NCBI GenBank assembly: GCA_958295665.1
Contig: OY282560.1
Span: 142,902,091 to 142,966,090, forward strand
DNA length: 64,000 bases
Origin: Tipula vernalis
Taxonomy: Eukaryota; Arthropoda; Insecta; Diptera; Tipulidae
Direction: 5' to 3'
Numbering within the stretch: position 1 is the first letter of the stretch; the number at the start of each line of letters is the position of its first letter. The notes below the pieces were generated by a model that saw only the letters and a program-made list of their open reading frames with translations, was not told the origin of the DNA and searched no databases. This document shows, one piece after another, positions 23,345 to 35,849 of this stretch. Position numbers and translations under genes: made by a program.

Positions 23345-26300
23345 TCTTATATTGCCGGCTTAAACGATAAAACGTACGATCAATCTATTCTATTACACTG
23401 TTATTCAGATTAAGCAAGATGTACCTTCTTTCACGTTAAAAGGTCGTTTCTCACAATTTGCCACTTTTTTTATTAATTTAATTAATTGAACCTTCCGATT
23501 TTTTACTTTGCCCACTATAACGAAATTATATTGGGTAAGTATTGTAATCGCGAAAAATATGTTGTTCCAGATTTTCACATTTCTCGGCAAATTAGGTTAG
23601 CAGGACTCCAAAATTGATGAAAAAAGATTATTGAAGCATTGCGTGAGGGTCATTTTAACAAAAAAACTATAAAGAAACTTGTTGATCTGTTTTCCTAGAT
23701 AATATCAATATTTTCAAAGAAATGTTTTTCTAATACATCTTCAAGATTCCAACAATTTTCCATAGAGTTTAATATAAAATGAATAAGTAACCCATTCCAT
23801 ATTAGACATGGAATTTAAATATCTTAATTCACCTAAAATACTTTGCTGGTGTCAAATAATATCGTAAGCTACGAGATATGGCAAGACATTCCCATTTTTG
23901 TGACATTAACATTTCTGGGACGTTGCATTGGCATTTTATAACATTTTATTGATTAAAATTTCAACGAAATTTTGACCGACACATTATTTGTGAATTGCTT
24001 TAATAAAATCAGCTGTAAAGGTATTATTTCTGAGTAATAAATTCTCTTGATATTAAAGGTCGTATATTAATCTTATTGGCAAATTATAATGGGACAGCCT
24101 TAAAATAATGTCACGCTATTAGGTGGAGGAGGTTGAGGAGATAGGCGGTATGAGATATAGAAAATGAAATACTATGTGACAATTAGGTGGAATATCGGTC
24201 ACAAAAGATTATTGACTTTAATTCTGATTTTGTATTCTGCTTGCGTTTAATTGTTTTAGGTTTTTCGAATGGTTCACGGTAAAGCTCCCTCCCGGCAGAC
24301 TTAAACACTAAATAAATAATTTTATCAACCAATTCTCACGTTGCTTACGAAATGCTGTGATCTGAACAAACGATACCGCTTTTGAGAAAATACATGTTGA
24401 ACATTGTGGATGCTCATATTTTCAATAGCATACTAGAGATGTATAATTGGAACTAATTGTTAAAGGTCGAAGATGAAAAATGGCGAATGCGATTTTAATT
24501 TATGTCCACCACGTTTCAGTTCTAAGTAATCTAACATTAATTGTTAGTCTGTAATTTGGCGGATTGGTAGTAGAAGATATAAATTATGATATTGGGGAAG
24601 TAGCCTCCAAATTTAAGAAAACCCGTGACATATTTTAAGGACCTTGCTCAAAATAACATAAAATCTTTGTAAAATGTAAGTGGTTGGTTTGGTGATCTAT
24701 ATTTGTGGGAAAAGTGTCGTTCGAGTCTTAAGTCAAAATTGTAGACTTTTCTTAAATAAAATAAATAAATAATGATTCAATACGATAAATGCAACAACCT
24801 GTGAAGCGCGTATTGTTAAATTTGACCAAAACAGTAGAAATTTTGCATTTGGTTTGGATAAAAATTAAAATTAGGATTACAGCATGCTATTATCTTTACT
24901 TTGATAGGTGGTAGCAGAAATAGCGGCACAAACAAACAATGACAAACTTTAACACTTTAGATATTAGTAGTTACAGTTCGACATAATATAAATATATTAA
25001 AGTAACTATTCATATATATATAACTTAAAGACCGCTAAGATATCGAGCTAGTGATGTCATGAGCTAGTGTTTTAATAGTTTTAGTGTGAAACCAGAGCAA
25101 CGCTGATGTGCAAATCGACAGACAAAATGTTCAAAATGGTTGTTTATGTTTTGGCATGTTATAATGACGTAATGACTCCTGTTTTATTTATATAGTATAC
25201 ATAGAAGAGCAAAGTGGCTGGGTAAAATACCCCATGCATTATTTTAAAATGATCTTGGACCTTCCACCTGAATTTGATGAGTATTGGCCAAAAACTTAAA
25301 TAATTGGAAATTAGGAGTAACATATTTAAATACGTCCACTGAAGAATTCGTGTAAAATTTGCATTTTTAAGATATATTGTGTTCGTTGGGATAATAAGCA
25401 TGGAACAAATATTAGGAAGGGTGAAATAAAAACCAAATTGTATCAATTCTTAATTATTAATCAATTACTAGATTTCCATTTTTTTTATTTTTTTTTTCAT
25501 TAGGCCTTTGATATTTTAAATTTCAAAACCCCAACATAATGAAAAATCCCCAATTCTATCGTTACCACAGTTATTTAATATAATTAATTACAAACAAATT
25601 AATATTTTCTTAATGAACAAATTTTATTCAATCATTTACAAAATATAAACTGGCTATTTTACCTACATTTGTTTGTATTTTGAAACTTACTGCAACAGAG
25701 TGGAAAGGGTATATAAAGCTTAAATTTTAAATTTGGGTCAAAACATTAAATATATTATATGGGGTTTTGCAACTTCCAAAAAAACAGCACAAAAAACCTC
25801 AACATAATATTATAAAACAGAAAACTTTTGCCTCCCCTTGTATGTTTTTGTGTATTACTATTTGGTATTCATCCCATGAGGATGAGAGAATGATGTAAAT
25901 TTTTTTAAAACAAACCTTTACATAAAAGAAAAAAAAACGTAAAATTATTCGAAATTTAAAATCCTAAAAAATTTTATGTTCCAGGTAAAAAGATAACATT
26001 TTAATTTTTAATATTATGTTTTTCAAAATGTAGTTGTATTTTCTAACCAAAAAAAATATTGTGTCTTTGAACAATGTGTAAAATTTATCAAGTCTATAAC
26101 ATATGGTTTCCAATTATTACTACATACATAATTTTTAGTTATTTTACAATCTTAACACTTTAAAAAAACATTCTACCTTCTTAAAACTGCCCAAATAAAT
26201 TATTGCTGAAGTTTAAGAAAAAGCTCTGTGGACATTTCTTGTGTATTATGATCAAAATAATACTGAGAAATTTAGAAGAAGATAAAATTGAAAGAAGCAC

Positions 26301-27530
26301 GTTTTATAGATTTCAAATATTTTCTTTTCTTGATATTGTTCTTAATTCAACAAAGAAAACAAAAACAAAACAAACGTAGGTGAGTCAGGTGTTCAATGTC
26401 TTAAAATATTAGAAAATAAACAAATTTTTCTCTGTATAATCTTTTCCCCCCCAAAAAAAATAGTAGAAAACAACAACATGTTTTATTTTATAAATCCTTT
26501 AATATTATTTTGATTTTGACATAATCACTGCCACTCTTGTGTAATTCCATATTTGTACTCATGTTCAACAGAGGAAAATCGGCAAAGTAAACAATAGCAA
26601 CAAATGGGTTGATTTGGGTCATACATGTATATATTGTCAGTACTTTTCTTGTAAAATCCTAAAAACTTATGCAAGAGGCCAATTAATAAGTATGAAAATA
26701 GATAATGTATTATTCTCGCTTTAAATATTCTTTACTTAAGCATATTTTTTTGACTTAAGCGTATTTTAAAGGGAAACTCCCGTTTTAGCCTTACTAAAAT
26801 AAATGGAAATGATGCGACTGAATTTGTTTTAAATTATCCTAAACAATGACAACAACAATATATTTGCATTGGTATTGGTGGAAAAGCAAGTCATTTAGGC
26901 GAAACTCGATCCAAATTATTTTTATAAAACGAACGCAACAACATTTTATTAAAACAAACATTGGGTGCGTCCGAAAAGCGAATATTAATATTATTCATCT
27001 AGAGCGTTAAATAAAATAATTCCAAAGCAATACTTACTACTCACTAAGCGTTTAGCATCAACTTCAATGATATGGCTACAATTCATAGATCAGTAGGAAT
27101 ATGTTTGCACTATTTGAGAAATATCTAATGGGTCACAAGGTGTCCATTAAAATTTTTAATTAGACCAATTGTTTTTAGTGCTGATTGATGTCGTTCTTAA
27201 TGTCTTGCTGCCCTTTTTACTAGAATCAACAGGGGACACTTTTTCACTAGCTGTTCCTATGTAGCTGGTATAAACTGACACCTCAGCTTTGTAACAGTTA
27301 AAGTAAGAGTCAATCTTACGGTTAGAAATTGGTTAGAAATGCTAGTACTGGGAATCAATTCTCGTTCTATGAAAAAATCCTAATAAAGAAAACAATTTTT
27401 TTGTTTCGCGATCCACCTTACCCAAATAAAACATAATCGTGATATGAACACAATATGCGATCCTCGTTGCCTAAATGAAACAGAATCGTGAAAAAACGCT
27501 GAGTAATTGTTTTCCTACTCAGCCACACTG
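23345..27530. other. AT-rich noncoding stretch
   Basis: No supported coding sequence on either strand. The minus frame at 25,159-25,446 (95 aa) is hydrophobic and AT-driven and has no recognisable motif. Poly-T and poly-A tracts occur near 25,480 and 26,450. A ~30-bp word (GGTTAGAAATGCTAGTACTG) near 27,330 is partly repeated near 27,797. Confidence 0.4.
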
Positions 27531-27589
27531 CAAATACACATTTTATCGATTGCGGATACAAATAAGTTTTGAGGTATTTTTTTATAACT

Positions 27590-27795
27590 TAGAAGTTTTA
27601 TTCACAGAAATTGATACCATGTATTTTATTCAAAGTATTGTCCATCGTTCGCTACGACTTTTTCCCATATTTCAGGCAGCATGCGAATTCCGCGTCGAAA
27701 AAATTCCTCGTCTTTTTAGGCGATCCAAGAATCAACCAAATTTTTGGCTTCTTCGTAAGCAGTGAAGTGCTGTTCGGCCAGGCCTTGAGTCCTGG
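27590..27795 (-). pseudogene. Mariner transposase C-terminal fragment
   Basis: The minus strand reads GLAEQHFTAYEEAKNLVDSW, then after an in-frame stop DEEFFRRGIRMLPEIWEK, then VVANDGQYFE followed by a natural stop. This is the conserved mariner transposase C-terminus (FFRRGI..LPE.WEK....DG.YF). It covers about 60 codons. The catalytic domain is absent upstream. The overlapping + strand frames (27,475-27,765 and 27,611-27,799) are shadows. The fragment lies in the opposite orientation to the mariner remnant at 22.8 kb. Confidence 0.8.
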
Positions 27796-28239
27796 TTAGT
27801 ATTGGTTAGAAATGTTTCTATGGCTCAATTAATAATTTAAAATTTTCAATGTCCAAGGACACCCTATTATGATATTCCTATTGACCTAAGGATTCCAAAA
27901 ACAGGAGAAATATCAATCTTCCCTTTACTTTACGCCAAGAGTTATACAAAGTGTATAACCCCGAACAAAAAATTAAAACTTTCCTTGAGCTCATTGTGTT
28001 GATAGTTTGGCTTCGTACTGAAAAAGTTTGTCTACTCATCAAGTAGCTACGACCAAACTACAAAAATACAATTCGTACTAAACACAGAATAGTGCCAAGT
28101 ACGAACATACTGATTTAGCGAATTATATTCACTAAATCAAAAAACTTAAGGAAAACCTTCATTTGTGTGTGTTTAATGCCCGCACACAATATTACAACTT
28201 CTCTTGAACTTCATAAAATTTGACGAATATAAAAAATGT

Positions 28240-29530
28240 ATTCTTAAGAATTTTCCAAATAAAAAAATTTGAATTACATATTTTAGGAATTCAGATAATT
28301 TAAAAAATTCAAGGAAATTAAAGAATTAAAAACTGTAACGATTTTATGAATTTTTTGAATTCGTTAAATTCTTCAAACTTATTCAGAATTCAAAGAATTT
28401 ACAAAGCTTAAAAAATTTACGGAAATTAAAGATTCTATACAAAATTAAAAGAATTTAAATAAATTAAAGTAATTTAAGCAAATTAAAGACTTTAAACAAA
28501 CCGAAATGATTTAATGAAATGAAAGAATTTAAATAATTGATAAAAGATAAAGTTTAAAGATTGTAAAAAAAACTAAAACGTATAAAGAATCTTAAAAATA
28601 TTAAGAATTTAAAAACTGTCCTTAGTCTTTCCTAAACTAAAATCTACGTAAACGCTCGAGCCACGTACATGGACATGATGCCTAAAACGAATAGAAAAGG
28701 TAATGGCATGTCAGATGAAGAAGTTGTTCTAAGATTATTTTTGCACGATTTTGCTGAAGTTTGCGAATCAAAAGCAATGATCGATTGAAACCAGAAGAAA
28801 CTGATGCTTATACTTGTTGCAAGCAAAAATTCAAGTGAGGCTGGGAATGCAGCTCTTTTGGTACACTCTATTATAAATGAGCTGATGCTCAAAATAGAGT
28901 GTGCCGAAAACTATGTAAATTAAAAAGTACACAATTAATAAAATTAAAATAACTGTAAAATAAAATTAAATGAATTTAAAGAGTTAAAAGAAACTACAAA
29001 ATTTAAATAGTTTAAAAAAAATTAACTTAGAACGGATTTAGAAAATTTAGAGAATTTAAACAATTTACTAACTTATAAATTTCAAAAAAAATTAAGATCA
29101 TTATTTAAAGAGTTTAAAAATTCAAAGAGTTTAAAAAATTTAGAAATGAAAAAATTTATTTAGATGATTTTAAAAATTCAAAACATTTTCAGAATTATAG
29201 AATTTATATTTTAAAAATTAAAAAATTTTTAAAAATAATTTGTAGAATAAAAAAAATTCTAAGGATTTCAAAAATAAAAGATTTTATAGGAACTGCAGTT
29301 AAAAATTTAAATAATTAAAAAAAAAAAATTGGAGGTTATACAATTAAAGCCTTTAAATATATAGGCCTTTAAAGAATTTTGAAATGTTAAAGAGTTTAAA
29401 GCTAATAATTTTGATAACTTAAAGATTATTTAAATTGTTTAAATTAGAAGAGTTTAGAAAATTTAGATTGTTTGAATGGTGTACATTTTTTAAATTCTTT
29501 AAATTCATTAAATTTTTCTATTTAAATTTA
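28240..29530. repeat. AATTTAAA-rich low-complexity block
   Basis: More than 1 kb consists of GAATTTAAA, AATTTAAAAAATT and AAAGAATTTAAA words with almost no G or C. It is interrupted at 28,640-28,915 by a segment of ordinary composition. The palindromic Polinton-like element is inserted about 50 bp beyond its right edge. Confidence 0.7.
28640..28915. other. Normal-composition island of unknown origin
   Basis: Within the AATTTAAA block this segment is markedly less AT-rich. On the + strand a long frame with one stop reads NGMSDEEVVLRLFLHDFAEV, then further residues ending LLVHSIINELMLKIECAEN. On the minus strand an 82-aa frame is open. I do not recognise either. It may be a fragment of an inserted coding sequence. 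Confidence 0.3.
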
Positions 29531-29577
29531 AATTCAAAAAAAATCTTTCGACGACCATTTTCAGAAAGAAGAAATGA

Positions 29578-29583
29578 AAGATG
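29578..29583 (+). repeat. Target site duplication, left copy (AAGATG)
   Basis: AAGATG immediately precedes the outer end of the left arm and is repeated exactly at 41,894-41,899, immediately after the right arm. The sequences beyond the two copies differ. Six base pairs is the known target duplication length of Polinton/Maverick integrases. Confidence 0.85.
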
Positions 29584-29717
29584 AGTAGATAAGCTATGCG
29601 GGTACGAGCGCAAAATTACATGTATTTTCTTATGAAGGTCTAAATTTGCTTTTTTTGGCGTCATTTCATATAAATGTAGAGCAATTGAGAATTTGATTCT
29701 AAATAAAAAAAAATATT

Positions 29718-30233
29718 TTGTTGTTGTTGTTTTAATAAATAAAAAACATAAAATCCTAATTATCTCCGAAATTAGAGGTCCTAATGAAATTTTGACAAAA
29801 ATTTACGTACAAAGTACGTCTGGAAGCAGATAGAAGAATATGATGAGATAATTTTTTTTCTCGAATTTGCAACTTTTAGAACCTACCAAAATTATTATCT
29901 TAGTTTATGACGTCATGCAATATAAAAATAGTATTTTAATCGAATATTCAGTTTGTTGTTGTTGTTTATTGAATAAAAACATAAAAGGCTAATTATCTTC
30001 GAAATTAGAGGTCCTAATGAAATTTTGACAAAAATTTGCGTACAAAGTACGTCCGGGAGCAGATTGAAGAACATGATGAGATAATTTTTTTTCTCGAATT
30101 TGCAACTTTTAGAACCTACCAAAATTAATATCTTAGTATATGACGTCATGCAATATAAAAATAGTATTTTAATCGAAAATTCAGTTTGTTGTTGTTGTTT
30201 AATGAATAAAAACATAAAACGCTAATTAATCAA
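29718..30233 (+). repeat. Tandem ~233-bp unit in the left arm
   Basis: Units start with TTGTTGTTGTTG at 29,718, 29,953 and (truncated) 30,186. Each full unit contains GAAATTAGAGGTCCTAATG, a near-palindrome ACGTACAAAGTACGT, a T8 run, and the perfect octamer palindrome TGACGTCA (29,908 and 30,141). The first two units differ by a handful of substitutions. The frames at 29,913-30,215 are spurious. Confidence 0.9.
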
Positions 30234-30239
30234 CCTGAT

Positions 30240-31930
30240 ATATTATATCTACATTTCGTGAAAATAAAATAAAATGTGATGTTAAGATTGCTGACCTTGC
30301 GTACATATGATAAGACGTTTGTAAATATATAAAAAATGTATGACAATTCAATTTTGACGATGCAATAATTTTATTCATGACGAAATATTTTTTCTTTATT
30401 GCTGCCAATTATGCAATTTACGAGAGATAACAAATGTATGCTCATTTGCCAATAAAATGAGATTAGATGAATGAATAAGAAATAGAATGATATATAACAC
30501 ATCTGTAAATTCTCTCAATAATAATTTATAGAAATATATAAATTAATAGAAATATATTTTCTTTTAGTTTTTTTATTTTGTCTTCCTAGGGATGTTTCCT
30601 TATAATTGTTTTTTTAATCATATGTGTAATTAATATATTCAAATAAGTAATCGAATTTTTGCACCTCATGCAAATACATTTGTTTATAATATTTTCTCTT
30701 GATGGGGCATTTAACACAACATTTATATATGTTTCAAATGTTCATAATTATTTATCTCTTGTCTTGATTATTTACTTTTAAGTTAAAAGAATGTTTATGT
30801 AGGTATTTTATATTTATTACTGTTATTGAATTATTAATCCTCACAAATTGAGGTCATTATATAAATTGTATTAATTCAGATAAATAAAAATAAATAAATG
30901 CATATGAATAGTAGTATCATTATGATCATTGCTCGAACGAAAAATAACGTACTACGTTTTCAACTGTACCACATTTTGTTCCACAAGAGGATCGAATGAA
31001 TTAAATATACCACATTTCGCAAATAAATTTTCCGCAGAATGAATATATTTAAACATACCTACTACTTGCTAATTTAAACAAAATGCTAAAGTTATGGAAA
31101 GAGATTATATAGGGATCGTCCCTATTATGTGATCGGCCCTATTACATACAAATTAATTTAATCTGCAGATGGTTTATATGGTTATTCCTTAAATTCAAGT
31201 ACTCGCACCTCAAGATTTTTTTAATAATTGATGTTGAATACTAAATAATTTTAGATTTCTCCAAAACTCGTTGGCTTTTGATAATGCCGACTGTTGATGG
31301 AATCTCAATACTTTAGAAAACATTCAAAATCTATTTTACATTGTTAGAAGTGCGTCCAAAGTTAGTCGATTTTAACCATGATACCTCAAAATTAAGATTG
31401 AAGTAGGCTGTAAAACGGCGAACGAAGTTTCTAACTGTATTGAGACCTTAAAATTTCAATACTTATGGAAAAGAAATACTCTTCTGCCATTAGCAGCCAA
31501 AATTTAGTTTAACAAAATTAATGACTGAATTAATTGTATTGTTCGAATCGCTTCTACTTATACATAGATGTGAACCAGAAATATCTCAATTTGTAACAAA
31601 ATCTAAAAATATCTGTAAAATTGATTTTTTTTTTCATTTATTTGATTTTTCGTGATTTTCTTTCTGGATTTTAACTGTTTTATGATCCCAGAATTTAAAA
31701 TTTCATAATTTTTTTGTGCAAATGAAGTGATATCGGATTCATTTTCAAATTATAATTCAAGGACAACTGAAACTGTAAAACACGTTATCTATTTCATACT
31801 AAATTATTGCAACAGGAAAATTATATAAAAACCCCGACTTCAGTCTTGCAATTTTCTATCACTGATATTTTTAAATGGGGTTTTCTTAAAACTTGCTAAA
31901 ATATGCATTATACTTGTGAGGCGTCAGACT
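30240..31930. other. Arm interior without recognisable gene (left)
   Basis: This AT-rich stretch is mirrored at 39,790-41,470. The ~60-aa frame at 30,226-30,408 has a mirror at 41,302-41,484 and no motif. A small GC-bearing hairpin-like motif, GGGATCGTCCC with ATCGGCCC nearby, occurs at about 31,112-31,137. I see no capsid, integrase, ATPase or protease segment. Confidence 0.5.
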
Positions 31931-32520
31931 TAAAGTTAAAAAGTTAAAAGTTAAAGTTATAAAGTTAAAGTTAAAAAGTAAATATTAAAATATTAAAATT
32001 AAAACGATAAAGATAAAATTAAAAAGTTGAGGTTAAAGTTAAAAAAGTTAAAGTTAACAAGTTAAAGCTTAAAAGTTAAAGAAGTTAAAGTTGAAGCATA
32101 AAAGTTAAACTTAAAATGTTAAAGTCAAAGTTAAAGATAAAAAGTTTAACTTAAAATTAAAAGTTCAAATTAAAAAGTTAGTGTTAAAAAGCTAAAGTTA
32201 AAAAAGTTAAACTAAAAAATAAAAAATAAAAGTTACAGTTAAAAAGTTAAAGTTAAAGTTGAAAAGTTGAAGTTAAAACGTTAAAGTTAAAAAGTTTGTT
32301 AAAAAGTTAAAGTTAAAACGCAAAAGTTAAAAAAGTTAAAGTTAAAAAAAGTGTTAAATTTAAGAAGTGTTAAAGTTAAAATAAGTTAGTTAAAAGTAAA
32401 AGTTAAAAAATTAAAAAGTTTAAAATTTAGAGTTAAAAAGTTTAATAGTTCAAGTTAAAGTTAAAAAGCTAAAGTAAAAATTAAAAAGTTAAAGTTGAAG
32501 TTTAAAAGTTAAAGTTATAA
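31930..32520 (+). repeat. AAAGTT-type hexamer array (left arm)
   Basis: About 590 bp of GTTAAAGTTAAAAAGTTAAA words, strongly A+T and nearly C-free on this strand. The array stops exactly where polymerase-like coding begins, and it occupies the position expected for the polymerase exonuclease coding region. Mirrored at 39,187-39,780. Confidence 0.9.
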
Positions 32521-34442
32521 AGCTAATACCAATAAACAAGGAGAAATACATATCATTTACTAAACATTTAAATTTATATTTAACAAAATTTCGATTTATA
32601 GATTCATTTCGATTTATGGATAAAAGCTTAGATGATCTTTCATCATATTTAATTACTTTTCCTAATTTAAAATCTGAATACCCGCTAATTTCAGATGATA
32701 CATTTTTGCTGTTAACTAAGAAGGGTGTTTATCCTTACGATTATTTCGATAGTTCTCAAAAATTTGCAGAAGAAACACTCCCTCCGCTTGAACAATTCTA
32801 TAATAAACTAAATGATAGTAATATTAGTGAGAAACAATATACACATGCTCAAAATATTTGGAATAAATTCAATATACACAATTTCGGTGAATATTCAGAT
32901 TTATATCTCAAAACAGATGAATTGTTGTTAACGGATGTTTTCGAGCAGTTTCGAGATAGTTGTCATAAAACTTATGGATTAGATCCAGCACATTATTTTA
33001 CGCTTCCTGGATACACTTGGGATGCGATGCTAAAATATACTAATAAATCTTTAGAGCTACTTACCGATATTGATATGTTAATGTTCGTAGAGCGTGGAAT
33101 TAGAGGTGGCTTAAGTCAGTGTACAAAACGTTACGTTAAAGCCAATAATAAATATATCAAAAATTATGATCCCGATAAAGAATCCACTTATTTAATGTAT
33201 AATGATATTAATAATCAATACGGTTGGACAATGTCACAATATTTACCTTTTAGAGGCTTCAAATGGGTTCAAACTAAAGATTTTGATGTAAAACTAATTG
33301 AAGAAAATTCTAACAAGGGATATATTTTAGAAGTAGATATAGAGTATCCTAGCGAATTACACGACAGTCATAATGGCTTACCATTCTGTCCAGAACATCA
33401 ATGTAGTCCGGGTTCGAAAGAGGAGAAATTAATGGCTACGTTGTATAACAAAGAAAAATATATTATTCACTATAGAAACCTAAAACAAGCTATCCAATAT
33501 GGTTTAAAAATAACAAAAATTCATAAGATTCTTGAGTTTGATCAATCACCTTGGTTAAAGCCGTATATAGATTTAAATACATTGCTACGATCAAATGCAA
33601 AGAATGAGTTTGAGAAAAATCTTTTCAAACTAATGAATAATGCTGTCTTCGGTAAAACTATGGAGAATGTTCGAAAACATAGTATTGTAAAGTTGGTGAC
33701 TAAGTGGTTAGGAAGATATGGAGCCGAAGCACTAATTTCAAAGCCAGAATTCAAGTCGTCAACTATTTTCAATGAAAATTTAGTTGCTATTGAATTAAAT
33801 AAATCCGAAATTTTTTTTAATAAACCAATATATATTGGAATGTGTATTTTAGACTTGGCCAAAACAACACTTTATGACTTTCATTATGGTTACATGATTC
33901 CTAAATTTGGAGATAATTGCATAATTTGCTATACTGATACAGACAGTCTCGTCTATCAGATAACATGTCCCGATATTTATGAAATAATTAAGCAGGATTG
34001 TTATACACGTTTTGATACAAGTGACTACCCCGATAATAATATTTGGTAAATTCCTTCCGTAAATAAAAAAGTTCCGGGTCTTATGAAAGATGAGAATAAT
34101 GGTGCAATAATGACCGAGTTTGTTGGTTTGAGATCAAATATGTATACGTATAAGGTTCAGGGTGAGGAAAAAGAACGAAGAACTATAGAAACTAAAAAAG
34201 CTAAAGGAGTAAAAAAACAAGTTGTAATATGCAGAATAACATTTAATGATTATCTAAACTGTTTAAATAATGAAAAACCTAGAATTATTTCACAAAACTT
34301 AATTCAATCGAGAAAACATCATGTTAGTTCAGTTATTCAAACCAAAACCGCACTTAATCCTCATGATGATAAACGATTTTTAGTTAAAGGAGATTATGAA
34401 ACTTTAGCTTGGGGACATTATAAATTAATGGAGATTGATTAA
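32499..34442 (+). pseudogene. Protein-primed family-B DNA polymerase, truncated (left copy)
   Basis: The largest open part is 32,616-34,049 (477 codons). Seen in order are an Exo III-like YSDLYLKTD (residues 93-101), GIRGG (161-165, template-binding region), motif A YNDINNQYGW (195-204), motif B KLMNNAVFGK (338-347) and motif C YTDTDS (439-444). The frame is open upstream of the first Met to 32,499, and that stretch (about 32,520-32,615) looks like polymerase too, including IDSFRF. The Met is therefore internal, not a true start. Exo I and Exo II coding is missing and replaced by the AAAGTT array. A single in-frame TAA at 34,047 separates a 119-codon thumb-like tail (34,083-34,442; KKAKGVKK, then a WGHY C-terminus) that is in the same frame. 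Such polymerases copy linear genomes from a terminal protein. This copy is inactive. Nearest relatives by motif are Polinton/adintovirus-type PolB. The antisense frame at 33,542-33,862 is a shadow. Confidence 0.9.
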
Positions 34443-35849
34443 TTAATACATTAACTTTAATGTAGCTATATAAAATTATTAATCGAGAAATTCAAATTTG
34501 TTATAAAATTAATAACTGTAGCTTTAAGTAAATACAATTATAAAATTATGAACTAACTATAAGTTTAATAATCATATTTCGGCATTAATCAATTAATCTA
34601 TTAAAATATTTTGTTTTATATTCCTGTTAATAAATAAGATATTTGTTGTAGCACATTTTGAAAATGAAATTTATGAATATGTAACTTTATAACTATGAAT
34701 ACAAATTTATTAATTAATTTAAAATAATATAAAAAATGTAATCAATTTAATTTAGAAACTGTATAAAATGAAGTTTAATCTTTAAATGTGCAATCAATTA
34801 ACTAATCAATATAATACTTTTAATTATTTTATGTTAATAAATTAATCTCTATAAAAATATAAAATGTATGTTTAATACTTTCATAATAAATAAATAAAAT
34901 AGCTAAAAGAAACAATTCAGTTTTTTATGTGATTGGAATTTTCAACTTGTCACGGATTCAAAACAACGCATACGAATATGGTAAGTATAAACATAATAAA
35001 TCTGCGATATAAACAATAGTGATCCTTATACCCTAGACAGAATGTGGTTTAATAAATCCGATTTAGCTAAACTAGTTTAAGTATTATATTAAAAAACAAA
35101 GGGATTAGCTAAAATCGAGGTTGACACACTGCAACTAATCTCGAAAAATTCATTAAATTGGTTTTATTAAATCACAGTGTGTCTATCGTATTTGATAAGA
35201 GATTTGTAATTCCAAATTCTGTTTAAACTTTGCATGGGGTAATAATAAAATAAAGGATTTTTATTTTCTTTAACAAAATAGCTTAGCGACTTTTAATAAA
35301 CAAATAAATAACTTTGATTAGGTATTAACATACGTTTATATTTAATGTAAAAAAAAATATTATAATAATTTTTAAAAAAATTATAATTAAGTTAAAAATG
35401 TAATAAATTTAAAAATATTTAATAAATAAAGTTAATTTTTAAAATAAAAAACTGTTTGATTTATGTGGATAAGCTTTGCAGCTTCTTTCAACAACTAACC
35501 GATGTATGTAGTAAGACCAGCTTAACATGTAAAAGGTATGTATGAATTGTTGAAGGTTCGCATATTGCCCATTATAGGATTTCTTAATTTCTTTAAAACA
35601 GTGATAATAAAACTATTTTGTTATAAAAATTATTAAAATCAATTCAATGTTTCACTTAACTGGGGAAGTGTAATAAACGAAATTTCTTGGATTATATGTG
35701 TTGCCATGTATCCAACTCCACGAAATCACGTAATATCATCTAAAACCTGTTTTCAAATAGCCCTACAGAAAACTTTCGGTTAGTCGGTAATGGATTATGG
35801 ATGATTGGTGGCGATACACAATTATATATACGAATGAAATGCGATGGGT
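34443..35849. other. AT-rich inner part of left arm
   Basis: No coding segment can be defined. The last ~400 bp before the centre (from about 35,455) have more balanced composition and short open stretches in several frames. I could not match them to any Polinton gene. Mirrored at 35,853-37,265. Confidence 0.5.

Larger units (their letters stand above)
29584..35849 (+). repeat. Left arm of the palindrome
   Basis: The arm runs from the AG terminus to the central 3-nt spacer. Order from outside in: terminal segment, two-and-a-part copies of a ~233-bp unit, ~1.7 kb AT-rich DNA, the AAAGTT array, the polymerase pseudogene, and ~1.4 kb AT-rich DNA. It is about 225 bp longer than the right arm. 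Confidence 0.95.

Noticed and set aside
25159..25446. 95-aa hydrophobic minus-strand frame as a membrane protein gene
   Set aside because: There is no motif, no promoter or exon context, and F/I/L/Y-rich frames are expected by chance in DNA this AT-rich.
27475..27799. Two overlapping + strand frames of 62-96 aa
   Set aside because: They are shadows of the minus-strand mariner C-terminus, which has a clear family signature.
30226..30408. 60-aa frame duplicated in both arms as a possible extra element gene
   Set aside because: It is identical in both arms only because the arms are copies. It has no motif, is AT-driven and begins inside the terminal repeat boundary.
31930..32520. CRISPR array or telomeric repeat
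   Set aside because: The units are degenerate hexamers without spacers of constant length, in eukaryotic DNA inside a mobile element. The motif is not the insect TTAGG type.
33542..33862. 106-aa frame antisense to the polymerase (and its mirror at 37,846-38,166)
   Set aside because: It lies wholly inside the conserved motif B to motif C coding of the sense strand, and its sequence is explained by that.
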